Part shown: positions 26,910 to 35,463 of the stretch, one piece after another
Numbering within the stretch: the first letter of the stretch is position 1
How the letters are laid out: every line of letters starts with the position of its first letter
NCBI RefSeq assembly: GCF_014117445.1
Contig: NZ_CP059851.1
Location: 3,026,501 to 3,090,500 of the forward strand
Source: Sandaracinobacteroides saxicola
Lineage (GTDB): Bacteria; Pseudomonadota; Alphaproteobacteria; Sphingomonadales; Sphingomonadaceae
Reading direction: 5' to 3'
Length of the DNA stretch: 64,000 nucleotides
The notes under the pieces: generated by a model
Told to the model about the DNA's origin: nothing
The model's input: only the letters and a program-made list of their open reading frames with translations
The model's database searches: none
Program-made: the position numbers and the translations under genes

Positions 26910-28949
26910 CTATTTCGTGGGCGATTCCTTGATCACGCCCTCCAGCCATTTCTCGTTCAGCGGGGGTTGTGCCGCCGCCCGCGGCGCCTTCGCCGGCGGC
27001 GGCGCGGTCTGGTCGATGATCTGCCCGATCGGATCGCTCGCCGGGTCGCTCGCCCCCGGCACCGGCTCCGGCGGCAGGGGCGCGCCATCGGGGCTGATGC
27101 CATAGGCCTGGTTGTCCGGCTCAACCGCCCCCGCCAGCGGATCCTCCACCTCGGTGTTCAGCTCGCTCGCCACCGTCCCCGTCAGCGCCTTCGACATGAA
27201 CACCCCGAACACCCGCGCCGGCGCCCGTCCACCCGCCAGCCCCGGCACGCGGCGCGCGTCATCGCGCCCGATCCACACGCCAGCCACCAGGTCCGGCGTA
27301 AACCCGATGAACCAGCCGTCCTTGTTGCTGCTCGTCGTCCCCGTCTTTCCGGCGAGCGGCCGGCCGATCTGCGCCGCGCGCCCCGTCCCCGTCTCCACCG
27401 CGGCGCGCAGCAGGTCGGTCATCCGCGCCGCCACGAACGGCGGCACCAGCACCCGCGGCGCCTCCGCCTCGCGCTGGTACAGCAGCGTCCCCCGCGCCGT
27501 CGTCACGCGCTGAATGGCCCAGGGCCGCGCCTCCACGCCGCCCGCCGCCACGCTGGCATAGGCGCCCGTCATCTCCAGCAAGGTCACATCGCTCGTCCCC
27601 AGCGCCATCGCCGGCCGGCGATCAATGGGCGTCGAAATGCCGAACCGCCGCGCCATCTCCGCCACCGTGTCGAATCCCACCTTCGCCGCCAGCTGCACCG
27701 CCACCGTGTTCACCGACAGCGCGAACGCCTGCCGCACGGTCACCTGGCCGCGGAACCGGTTGTCGCTGTTCTTCGGGCTCCAGCCATCCATCGTCAGCGG
27801 CTCGTCGACATAGACATCGTCCGGCGTCACGCCATTCTCCAGCGCCGCCAGATAATCGAACAGCTTCCAGCTCGATCCCGGCTGCCGCCGCGCCACCACC
27901 GCCCGGTTGTAGATGCTGCTGACATAATCGCGCCCGCCCACCATCGCCGTCACCGCGCCGTCGCGCCGCATCGCCACGATCGCCGCCTGCGTGCCCGGCA
28001 GGGCCTGCGTCTTCACCGCCAGCTCCGCCGCCGCCTGGTGCGCCGTCACCAGCGTCGTCACCACCTCCAGCGGCTCCACCGCCTCATCGGTCAGCGTGTC
28101 CAGCTGCGTCAGCACCCAATCCGTGAAATAGCGCACATCGCCCTGCGCCGCCTCCACCGCGAACCGCAACCCGTCCAGGTCCGCCGCCGCGGCGGCCGCC
28201 GGCGTGATCGCGCCGCTGTCCGCCATCGTCGCGATCACGATCCGCGCCCGGCTCTTCGCCCGCAGCGGATCGCTCGACGGCGCATAGCGGCTCGGCGCCT
28301 TCACCAGCCCCGCGATCACCGCGCTCTCCTCCAGGCTCAGCGTGGTCGCGCTGTGGCCGAAGAATTTGCGGGATGCGGCATCGATGCCATAGGCACCGCC
28401 CCCGAAATACACCCGGTTCAGATACAGCTCCATGATCGCACGCTTGGTGAACTTGCGTTCGATCGCCAGCGCCAGGATGATCTCCCGCACCTTGCGGCCA
28501 TAGGTCTGGCGGCTGGTCAGGAAGATGTTGCGCGCCAGCTGCTGCGTGATCGTGCTGCCGCCCTGCACCTTCTCGCCCGCCTGCCAGTTCACCCACACCG
28601 ACCGCGCGATGCCGATCGGGTCGGCGCCGGGATGCCAGTCGAACCGCCGGTCCTCCACCGCCTTCATGGCATCGACCATCGTCGCCGGAATCTGCTGATA
28701 GGGCAGCCAGCGCCCGAAACTCGGCCCCACCGTCACCAATTCCGTGCCGTCCGCCGCGCGCACCACCACGGACTGCCCCTGCGGCGACTTCATCATCTCC
28801 TCATAGCTGGGAAGCGACGCCACGCTGATCCCCACCGCCACCGCCAGCGCGATGAACCCCAACGCCGCGCCGATCAGCACGAACTGCACCCCGCGCACCA
28901 GCCAGCGGCGCGCGGAAGAGGGTCCGGAGGTGCGGGGAGAACGGGCCAT
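26910..28949 (-). CDS. Penicillin-binding protein 1A (bifunctional transglycosylase/transpeptidase)
   Basis: 679 residues. One N-terminal membrane anchor, a GT51 transglycosylase domain (EDRRFDWHPGADP with the catalytic Glu, then GGSTITQQLARNIFL), and a transpeptidase domain with PGSSWKLFDY (the SxxK serine), SVN and KTGTTSSNKDG. It polymerises and cross-links peptidoglycan. The tail is Pro/Ala-rich. Shorter than the roughly 800-850-residue classical PBP1A, so the inter-domain insert is reduced. Divergent from argG. Confidence 0.95.
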   Translation of the reverse strand: MARSPRTSGPSSARRWLVRGVQFVLIGAALGFIALAVAVGISVASLPSYEEMMKSPQGQSVVVRAADGTELVTVGPSFGRWLPYQQIPATMVDAMKAVEDRRFDWHPGADPIGIARSVWVNWQAGEKVQGGSTITQQLARNIFLTSRQTYGRKVREIILALAIERKFTKRAIMELYLNRVYFGGGAYGIDAASRKFFGHSATTLSLEESAVIAGLVKAPSRYAPSSDPLRAKSRARIVIATMADSGAITPAAAAAADLDGLRFAVEAAQGDVRYFTDWVLTQLDTLTDEAVEPLEVVTTLVTAHQAAAELAVKTQALPGTQAAIVAMRRDGAVTAMVGGRDYVSSIYNRAVVARRQPGSSWKLFDYLAALENGVTPDDVYVDEPLTMDGWSPKNSDNRFRGQVTVRQAFALSVNTVAVQLAAKVGFDTVAEMARRFGISTPIDRRPAMALGTSDVTLLEMTGAYASVAAGGVEARPWAIQRVTTARGTLLYQREAEAPRVLVPPFVAARMTDLLRAAVETGTGRAAQIGRPLAGKTGTTSSNKDGWFIGFTPDLVAGVWIGRDDARRVPGLAGGRAPARVFGVFMSKALTGTVASELNTEVEDPLAGAVEPDNQAYGISPDGAPLPPEPVPGASDPASDPIGQIIDQTAPPPAKAPRAAAQPPLNEKWLEGVIKESPTK

Positions 28950-29068
28950 GAACTGGCGGCTCCTTTAGCCTGCCCTCCCCACCCCCACAAGCCGCGGACT
29001 CAGCCATTGCACCGCCGCGTCACGCCCCCTATCCGCGTGGCGCAGCGGCATAGACAGAAAGGTCCGGG

Positions 29069-30277
29069 ATGAACGACGTGAAAAAAGTGGTCCTCGCCTT
29101 CTCCGGCGGCCTCGACACCAGCGTCATCCTGAAATGGCTGCAAACCACCTACCAATGCGAGGTCGTCACCTTCACCGCCGACCTCGGCCAGGGCGAGGAG
29201 CTCGAACCCGCCCGCTCCAAGGCCCAGCTCATGGGCGTCAGGCAGATTTTCATCGACGACCTGCGCGAGGAGTTCGTCCGCGATTTCGTCTTCCCCATGA
29301 TGCGCGCCAACGCGCTGTACGAGGGCCTCTACCTGCTCGGCACCAGCATTGCCCGCCCCCTCATCGCCAAGCGCCAGATCGAAATCGCCCGCGAAGTCGG
29401 CGCCGACGCCGTCAGCCATGGCGCCACCGGCAAGGGCAATGACCAGGTGCGTTTCGAACTCGGCTATTACGCCCTCAACCCCGACATCAAGATCATCGCC
29501 CCCTGGCGCGAATGGGACCTGACCAGCCGCGAGGCCCTCATCGCCTTCGCCGAAGCGCACCAGATCCCGATCCCCCGGGACAAACGCGGCGAAAGCCCGT
29601 TCTCGACCGACGCCAACATCCTCCACACCTCGTCCGAAGGCAAGGTGCTCGAGGATCCGTGGGAAGAGGTGCCGGACTATGTCTATTCGCGCACCGTCAA
29701 CCCCGAGGATGCGCCGGACACGCCCGAATATATCACCCTCGATTTCGAACGCGGCGACGCCGTCGCCCTCAACGGCGAGGGCCACTCCCCCGCCACCCTG
29801 CTCGCCAAACTGAACGATCTCGGCCGCGCCCACGGCATCGGCCGGCTCGACCTCGTCGAAAACCGCTTCGTCGGCATGAAATCCCGCGGCATGTACGAAA
29901 CGCCCGGCGGCACCATCCTCCACATCGCCCACCGCGGCATCGAATCGATCACGCTCGACCGCGGCGCGGCGCACCTGAAGGACGAGCTGATGCCGCGCTA
30001 CGCCGAACTCATCTACAACGGCTTCTGGTTCGCCCCCGAACGGGAAATGCTCCAGGCCGCGATCGACCACAGCCAGGCGAAAGTCACCGGCACCGTCCGC
30101 CTGAAACTCTACAAGGGGCAGGCTTCGGTCGTCGGCCGCAAGTCACCGCACAGCCTCTACAGCCCCCGCATCGTCACCTTCGAGGATGACGCCGGCGCCT
30201 ATGACCAGCGCGATGCCAAGGGCTTCATCCGCCTGAACGCGCTCCGCCTGCGCCTGCTCGGCCAGCGCGACGCCTGA
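29069..30277 (+). CDS. argG: Argininosuccinate synthase
   Basis: 402 residues. [16 protein letters not shown] is the ATP pyrophosphatase P-loop, and [16 protein letters not shown] is the aspartate/citrulline region of the family. It condenses citrulline and aspartate, the penultimate step of arginine synthesis. Full length. Its last 53 bp overlap the 3' end of the PEP-CTERM gene on the opposite strand. Confidence 0.97.
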   Translation: MNDVKKVVLAFSGGLDTSVILKWLQTTYQCEVVTFTADLGQGEELEPARSKAQLMGVRQIFIDDLREEFVRDFVFPMMRANALYEGLYLLGTSIARPLIAKRQIEIAREVGADAVSHGATGKGNDQVRFELGYYALNPDIKIIAPWREWDLTSREALIAFAEAHQIPIPRDKRGESPFSTDANILHTSSEGKVLEDPWEEVPDYVYSRTVNPEDAPDTPEYITLDFERGDAVALNGEGHSPATLLAKLNDLGRAHGIGRLDLVENRFVGMKSRGMYETPGGTILHIAHRGIESITLDRGAAHLKDELMPRYAELIYNGFWFAPEREMLQAAIDHSQAKVTGTVRLKLYKGQASVVGRKSPHSLYSPRIVTFEDDAGAYDQRDAKGFIRLNALRLRLLGQRDA

Positions 30278-30917
30278 GCGCCGCGCCCACCAGGCCGAAA
30301 CCGGCGATCAGCATCGCCCAGGTCGCCGGCTCCGGCACCGGCGCGGAGCTGAAGGTCATGGTCACGCGGCCGCCCGCGGGGTTGTAGAAATAGGCCTCGC
30401 TGAACCCCATCGCCGTGGTCGCGCCCTGAAAACGCTCGGAGCAGATCCAGCCGGGAAACTGGACGCACTTGTCGATGGTCGTCGACAGCAGCGTATCGAA
30501 GGTCAGCGCGTCGGCGCTCACGGCACCGCCCACCGCCGACCCGTCGAACGTCAGGAAGGGCGGCGCCAGTCCCCAGGTCGCCGAAAGGGAGCCCGCGTCG
30601 ATCCACGTCGTGTTGCCCAGCATGTCGCCCGTCACCGGATCGCGGGCCGACCATCGCCACTCCGCCATCCAGCCGGCGGCGAAACCATAGCCCTCCGCCC
30701 CGGTGCCGGTCACCCGGGTCCGCCACCGCCCCGGCGCGAAGGTCGGCACATAGGTGAACGCCGGCGCGCACACGGTCGCACCCCCCGGCCCGTCGAAACA
30801 GTCGGCGGGATCCAGCACAAAGGAATAGTTGATCGTCTCCGCCCGGGCGACACCCGTCACCCCCAGCGCCACCGCCGACGCCAGCGCGCCCAACATGATA
30901 CCACGCAACCCGCCCAT
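30225..30917 (-). CDS. PEPxxWA-CTERM exported protein 1
   Basis: 230 residues from the ATG at 30917, which starts a signal peptide ([19 protein letters not shown]). The C-terminal sorting tail is [14 protein letters not shown] followed by a hydrophobic helix and arginines, the sphingomonad PEP-CTERM form cleaved by an exosortase. The middle is beta-rich with paired cysteines ([17 protein letters not shown]) and no recognised domain. The C-terminus runs into the argG 3' end, adding an unusual Gly/Arg-rich tail after the arginines. Confidence 0.85.
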   Translation of the reverse strand: MGGLRGIMLGALASAVALGVTGVARAETINYSFVLDPADCFDGPGGATVCAPAFTYVPTFAPGRWRTRVTGTGAEGYGFAAGWMAEWRWSARDPVTGDMLGNTTWIDAGSLSATWGLAPPFLTFDGSAVGGAVSADALTFDTLLSTTIDKCVQFPGWICSERFQGATTAMGFSEAYFYNPAGGRVTMTFSSAPVPEPATWAMLIAGFGLVGAALRRRAGRAGAGGARSGG

Positions 30918-31130
30918 TACGCCCTCCACAGCAACCCAGACATCAAGGAACATCATTAACTATTGGAACAATATCATTGTCAATACTTTCCGCGCCGTGA
31001 ATCATGAAGAAATCATGAAGACACGCTGTTAACCATGTCATGCGCAACAGCTGTCGGCTTTATTTACAGCCGTGCATCGGCTCCAAACAGAAATGGCAGG
31101 GAATCAAGTGCCTTGAGACGGGTACGCGTT

Positions 31131-31146
31131 TGGCACGGCGCTTGCA
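31131..31146 (+). promoter_or_regulatory. Sigma-54 (RpoN) promoter upstream of a PEP-CTERM gene
   Basis: TGGCACG-GCGC-TTGCA matches the consensus TGGCACG-N4-TTGCW at every fixed position, with 10 bp between the -24 GG (31132-31133) and -12 GC (31144-31145). It lies 57 bp before the ATG at 31203. Other PEP-CTERM systems are driven by RpoN with the PrsK/PrsR pair. Confidence 0.8.
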
Positions 31147-31202
31147 TGGATGTGCAATGACAGCAGCGGTGTCGGAGCCAGCTGCAAACAAAGGAGTGTG
31201 TC

Positions 31203-31904
31203 ATGCGGGTTCTGGGTCTTGGTGCGTCATTGCTGCTGCTCATGGCAGCGCCCGTTTCGGCAACGGTGATCTTCGCCGACAATTTCGACGGCGAAGGCGC
31301 CCCCGGCGCCAATATCCTGAACTACAACAGCTTCGCCAACTGGACCGTGACCACGGGCAATGTCGATCTGGTCGCCCAGGTCAACCCCTATGGCATCGGC
31401 AGCTGCCCGGGCAAGTGCGTGGACCTCGCCGGCACGCCGGGGCCGGGGGCCATCACCTCCAAGCCGATCTTCTTCAGCGCCGGCAACCGCGTGGACGTGT
31501 CGTTCCAGCTGTCGGGCAACCAGCGCACCGGCTCGGTCGACGATTTCGCCTTCAACCTCACCTTCAACCAGCCCACGTCGGGCTGCTGCCTGGGCGTCGA
31601 CTCCGGGCCGGCCACCTTTGATTTCCCGGCCTGGCTCAACATCCTGAACCAGGTTGGCCCCTACACCGAAAGCGTCGCCGGTGGCCGCCCGTTCGTCACC
31701 TACTCGGCCTGGTTCATCGCCAGCCAGTCCGGCAGCTTCCAGCTCAGCTTCGCCGGCACCGGGACCGGCAACGCCAACATCGGCCCCATCCTCGATAACG
31801 TGCTGGTCAGCCAGGTGCCCGAACCCGCCACCTGGGCCATGCTGATCGCCGGCTTCGGCATGGTCGGCTTCGCCCTGCGCCGCCGCAGCGCGCTGGCGGC
31901 CTGA
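31203..31904 (+). CDS. PEPxxWA-CTERM exported protein 2
   Basis: 233 residues with a signal peptide ending around APVSA and a C-terminal [14 protein letters not shown] helix-arginine tail. The body starts VIFADNFDGEGA and is beta-sandwich-like, resembling carbohydrate-binding or lectin-type PEP-CTERM proteins; PFVTYSAWFIASQSGSFQLS fits that. A ribosome-binding site (AAAGGAG) sits just upstream, and a consensus sigma-54 promoter 57 bp upstream. Monocistronic with its own terminator. Confidence 0.9.
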   Translation: MRVLGLGASLLLLMAAPVSATVIFADNFDGEGAPGANILNYNSFANWTVTTGNVDLVAQVNPYGIGSCPGKCVDLAGTPGPGAITSKPIFFSAGNRVDVSFQLSGNQRTGSVDDFAFNLTFNQPTSGCCLGVDSGPATFDFPAWLNILNQVGPYTESVAGGRPFVTYSAWFIASQSGSFQLSFAGTGTGNANIGPILDNVLVSQVPEPATWAMLIAGFGMVGFALRRRSALAA

Positions 31905-31919
31905 CCCCTTTCGTCACGG

Positions 31920-31954
31920 AAAAAGCGGCGCGGGCACCCCCCGCGCCGCTTTTT
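31920..31954 (+). terminator. Rho-independent terminator
   Basis: AAAAAGCGGCGCGGG pairs with CCCGCGCCGCTTTTT over 15 bp around a 5-nt loop, with a T-tract. Ends the sigma-54-driven PEP-CTERM transcript. Confidence 0.93.
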
Positions 31955-32002
31955 TCATGCCCGGGTTTGCCTGCAACGCCATCCGCGCGTTAAGGTCACA
32001 CG

Positions 32003-33037
32003 ATGGCCGACAACCCCGACCCCCCCGTGCTCGAAACCACCCGCTCCAGCGGCGACGTCTTCCGCAACACGCTGGTCGCGGCCGCCGCCGCCGGGGTCGC
32101 CGTCCTGATCTGGCGCCTCGTCGACCTCATCCTGCTGCTCTTCGCCTGCGCGCTGGTCGCCATGATGTTCTACCAGTTCGCCCGCTGGCTGGAGCTGCGC
32201 CTGCGCCTGCCCTTCGCGCTCGCCCTCACGCTCGCCGTGCTGGTGCCGCTCGCCAGCCTCCTCACCGTCTTCACCCTGTTCGGCGCCATGCTCGCCGACC
32301 AGTTCGGCGATCTCTTCACCCGCCTCCCCGCCGCCTTCGCCAGCGCGGAAAAATGGCTGCTGCAACAGCCCATCGGGCAAGAGGTCATCACCCGCCTCAA
32401 GGGCCTCGCGCCCGACGGCAGCAGCATCGTCAACGCCGTCAGCGGCATCCTCGCCAGCACCGGCACCGCGCTTTCCGGCCTCGCCGTCGTGCTCATCGGC
32501 GGCATCTACCTCGCCGCCCAGCCCCGGCTCTACACCCGCGGCATCCTCATCCTCGTCCCCGCCGAACACCGCCCCCGCGTCGTCCACATCGTCGGCCAGA
32601 TCGTCGAATCGCTGAACAGCTTCCTGAAGGGGCAGGGCGTCGGCATGCTCTTCGTCGGCGTCACCACCTCGATCGGCCTCTCCATCGTCGGGCTGCCCTC
32701 CGCCGTCGCCATCGGCCTCGTCGGCGGCCTGTGCGAGTTCGTCCCCTATCTCGGCGTCATCGTCGTCACCATCCCGGCGGTTATCCTCGGCTTCGCCCAG
32801 GGCACCGACACCGGCATCTGGACCTGCGTCGTGCTCCTCGTCGTGCAGCAGGTGCAGGGCAACATCGTCAGCCCGATGGTGCAGAGCCGCATGGTGGACA
32901 TCCCGCCGGCGCTCACCATCTTCACCCTGATCGCCGCCGGCCTGCTGCTCGGCCCGCTCGGCGTCATCCTCGCCGTGCCCCTCACCGTCATCGGCCTCGT
33001 CCTGCTGCGCGAACTGGTCACCCACCGAAAGGCCTGA
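32003..33037 (+). CDS. AI-2E family transporter (PerM-like)
   Basis: 344 residues with about eight membrane helices. The family pattern is visible in the long amphipathic central region (FLKGQGVGMLFVGV) and the C-terminal FVPYLGVIVVTIPAVILGFAQ. Homologues include TqsA and PerM, and newer sodium-proton antiporters, so the substrate is unknown. Monocistronic, between two unrelated genes. Confidence 0.92.
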   Translation: MADNPDPPVLETTRSSGDVFRNTLVAAAAAGVAVLIWRLVDLILLLFACALVAMMFYQFARWLELRLRLPFALALTLAVLVPLASLLTVFTLFGAMLADQFGDLFTRLPAAFASAEKWLLQQPIGQEVITRLKGLAPDGSSIVNAVSGILASTGTALSGLAVVLIGGIYLAAQPRLYTRGILILVPAEHRPRVVHIVGQIVESLNSFLKGQGVGMLFVGVTTSIGLSIVGLPSAVAIGLVGGLCEFVPYLGVIVVTIPAVILGFAQGTDTGIWTCVVLLVVQQVQGNIVSPMVQSRMVDIPPALTIFTLIAAGLLLGPLGVILAVPLTVIGLVLLRELVTHRKA

Positions 33038-33100
33038 CCGCAGGCCGGTAACTTGGCCCTTCCCGTTGGCGTCCGCCCGCCGCTGCGATAGGGCCGGTCC

Positions 33101-34141
33101 ATGGACCTGAACCTGAAACAGCCCGGCCGCGCCGCCATGGATTTCATGGTCTCGCTCACCGCCGCCGCCCGGCCCCTCGCGGCCGCCTGGGCCTCCGAGC
33201 TCGCCGCCGCCGGCGTCACCGCGCAAACCCTGCCCGACGATCTCGACGCCCGGCACGAGCGCATCCACCAGGCACTCGCCCACAGCCGCGCCTTCGCCGT
33301 CTCCAGCCTCGCCATGGACTTCGCCAGCGTCGAACATGGCCGCGTCGCCACCGCCGCCTTCGAAGACCTCGGCCTCGAACCAACCCTGGCCATACTGGAG
33401 GCGAAAGGCCCCGCCGCCATCGAAACCCGCGAAGGCTTCGTGCCCCCCGATTATTACCGCGATGTCTGGTTCCACCGCACCACCGGCGGTTGGGACGGTC
33501 ACCCGCAACAGGGCCTGATCCACGGCGAACTCATCCACCGCCATTATGTGGCGAAGAACTTCCCCGGCGACATCTTCGCCCAGCGCCGCCGCGTCCTCGC
33601 CGAACTGCCGCGCCGCGACTACACCCGCATCTTCGAAATGGGCAGCTCGTCCGGCCACTTCACCCAGGCCCTCGCCGAAACCTTTCCCGCCGCCCACATC
33701 ACCGGCTGCGACATCAGCCTGCCGATGCTTCGCCAGGCGCTGCGCACCGCCAACGCCCACGGCTGGCCCTGGCGCCTGATCCAGTGCGCCGCGGAGGACA
33801 GCGGCCTCCCCGACGCCAGCTTCGACCTCGTCACCAGCTACATCATCCTCCACGAAATGCCGCGCGCGGCCATCGCGAAACTCTTCGCGGAGGCCTTCCG
33901 CCTGCTCGAACCCGGCGGCCACATGCTGATGAGCGACGTCACCCCCTACGCCGCGCAGGACCGCATGGCCGCCTGGCGCGCCGACTGGCTCGCCCGCCAC
34001 GGCGGCGAACCCTGGTGGCGCGAATCGGCCACCACCGACCTCGCCGCGCTGGCCCGTGACGCCGGCTTCATCGATGTGCAGTCGCGCGGCATCGACGGCG
34101 CGCTTTATCCCTGGATCACGATGGCCACCAAACCCGCATGA
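33101..34141 (+). CDS. Class I SAM-dependent methyltransferase
   Basis: 346 residues. FEMGSSSGHFTQALAETFP is the SAM-binding motif I, ITGCDIS the second strand, and FDLVTSYIILHEMP the post-II motif of the Methyltransf_11/25 group. An N-terminal ~170-residue region of unknown fold precedes it. Small-molecule substrate probable, not identifiable. Its stop overlaps the next gene's ATG (ATGA). Confidence 0.88.
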   Translation: MDLNLKQPGRAAMDFMVSLTAAARPLAAAWASELAAAGVTAQTLPDDLDARHERIHQALAHSRAFAVSSLAMDFASVEHGRVATAAFEDLGLEPTLAILEAKGPAAIETREGFVPPDYYRDVWFHRTTGGWDGHPQQGLIHGELIHRHYVAKNFPGDIFAQRRRVLAELPRRDYTRIFEMGSSSGHFTQALAETFPAAHITGCDISLPMLRQALRTANAHGWPWRLIQCAAEDSGLPDASFDLVTSYIILHEMPRAAIAKLFAEAFRLLEPGGHMLMSDVTPYAAQDRMAAWRADWLARHGGEPWWRESATTDLAALARDAGFIDVQSRGIDGALYPWITMATKPA

Positions 34142-34515
34142 CCGACCCGAAACCACCCGGCCGAAGGCCGCAAGCGCGACCGCGCGCCGGCGCCAATGCG
34201 CCGCCTTCCTCCGGCGAAGCCGGCCAGACAGAAAACGGCCGAAGGCCGCAAGCGCGACCGCGCGCCGGCGGGAGTCCGCCGCCTTCTCCGGCGCAGCCGG
34301 CTACCATAAACGCCCGCGCGCTGCTCTTGCTCGCCCGCGAACTCTGGGTGGTGAAGGACCGGCAGATCATCCTCGAGGCGGTCCTCGCGCGCCACGGCCT
34401 CGACCTTGCCGCAGAGATCGCCGCCTTCCAGCCCGAAGGCGCTATCGCGGACCGCCTCGCCGCCGAACGCGCCGCCCTCCTCGAACGCCTGATCACCACC
34501 CTGGCGGAGGGCTGA
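34138..34515 (+). CDS. Small protein with in-frame 26-residue tandem duplication
   Basis: 125 residues; its ATG overlaps the methyltransferase stop by 4 bp. The N-terminal half is two 26-residue units beginning GRRPQARPRAG, encoded by a duplicated GC-rich repeat. The C-terminal ~65 residues (ARALLLLARELWVVKDRQII onward) read as a normal helical protein that may be the original gene. No family recognised. The duplication has the look of a palindromic repeat inserted in frame, as in rickettsial RPE-type insertions. Confidence 0.65.
   Translation: MTDPKPPGRRPQARPRAGANAPPSSGEAGQTENGRRPQARPRAGGSPPPSPAQPATINARALLLLARELWVVKDRQIILEAVLARHGLDLAAEIAAFQPEGAIADRLAAERAALLERLITTLAEG
34159..34314 (+). repeat. 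Tandem 78-bp GC-rich repeat inside a coding region
   Basis: Two copies starting at 34159 and 34237; the first 34 bp of each (starting GGCCGAAGGCCGCAAGCGCG) are identical. The second halves (CCGCCTTC...CCGGCG(A/C)AGCCGGC) differ slightly and contain a REP-like GCCGGC hairpin core. The period of 78 bp preserves the frame. Confidence 0.88.
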
Positions 34516-34596
34516 ATCCGGGCCGCCCGGCGGTAACCATCCTTTGCAATTCCCCCTCTCGCCCCCGGACGTGCAATAATCTATACCGTCACCATC

Positions 34597-35268
34597 ATGG
34601 GTCGGACCTTCATCTCTTCGCGCGCCGCGCTGGCGCTGCTTCTCGCTGTCGCCACCGCGCCGGCCACCGCCACCACCTTGCTCCAGGGCAGCGTGCTGGA
34701 TACCGGCACCACCGGCCTGCTCAGCGACACCGCGCTCAGCTACAGCCTGTCGGGCGACCAGTGGATCGCCGGCCGCTTCGTCCTTGCCGCCCCGATGCGC
34801 GTCGGCGGAGTCCAGGGCCTCATCCAGAACAATGGCAGCGTCGGCGACACCCTGCACGCCGTCATCCGCCTGCCCGATGCCCAGGGACTGCCCGGCGCCA
34901 TCGTGCACAGCGCCCGCTTCGCCGTCACCAACGAGTATGAGGCCGACTGGGAAGGCCCCGAGTCCATCCGCTGGACCCTCGGCGCCGGCAGCTACTGGCT
35001 CGCCTTCGAGGTCCACGGCGGCGACAGCTTCACCGGCGGCATGCCCGACACCGCGCTCACGCCGCTCGGCAACTACAGCTTCAGCTACGCCGGCAATTAT
35101 TACCGCTACCCCGCCCTCAACAGCGGCATGCGCCTGCTCGCCGCCTCCGCCGTCCCAGAGCCCGCCAGCTGGGCGATGATGATCGCCGGCTTCGGCCTCG
35201 TCGGCCTGGCGCTCCGCCGGCAGCCCTCCGCGCTCGACGCCGCACGGTTCCTCCCGCCGAATCAATAA
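34597..35268 (+). CDS. PEPxxWA-CTERM exported protein 3
   Basis: 223 residues with a signal peptide (SRAALALLLAVATAPATA) and a PEPASWAMMIAGFG tail. The central part, with ALSYSLSGDQWIAGRFVLAA and GAGSYWLAFEVHGGDSF, looks like a beta-sandwich of the choice-of-anchor type frequent in PEP-CTERM substrates. Presumed to be processed by an exosortase not present in this window and released to the outer surface. Confidence 0.88.
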   Translation: MGRTFISSRAALALLLAVATAPATATTLLQGSVLDTGTTGLLSDTALSYSLSGDQWIAGRFVLAAPMRVGGVQGLIQNNGSVGDTLHAVIRLPDAQGLPGAIVHSARFAVTNEYEADWEGPESIRWTLGAGSYWLAFEVHGGDSFTGGMPDTALTPLGNYSFSYAGNYYRYPALNSGMRLLAASAVPEPASWAMMIAGFGLVGLALRRQPSALDAARFLPPNQ

Positions 35269-35280
35269 ATTGTCATTGCA

Positions 35281-35300
35281 GCGGCGTCACAAAACGCCGC
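35281..35300. terminator. Hairpin after PEP-CTERM protein 3 gene
   Basis: GCGGCGT/ACGCCGC with a 6-nt loop, 12 bp after the stop. It lacks a T-tract, so termination is uncertain. Confidence 0.45.
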
Positions 35301-35463
35301 CCCCGACCCGTGCCCGCCCGATTCCGCCTGCACGTTGCACTGCATGACCGCCTGTCGCCGGCGTCATCTTGTATCAAAAACGAATTGTATTGCCCGCCCT
35401 CTTAAACTTGGGTTCCCTGCCGGGGCGCGGGGGGCATCCCCCTGCCAACAGGGAGAATGAACC

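Noticed and set aside
26775-29072. 765-residue open frame on the plus strand opposite PBP1A
   Set aside because: Arg/His/Pro-rich low-complexity translation antisense to a clear PBP1A; no motif.
31955-34156. 733-residue minus-strand frame opposite the AI-2E transporter and methyltransferase
   Set aside because: Gly/Asp/Glu-rich shadow of two well-supported genes.
35324-35346. Possible second sigma-54 promoter before the PEP-CTERM metalloprotease gene
   Set aside because: CTGCACG and CTGCA are present but the spacing is one base off and the -24 GG is not kept.
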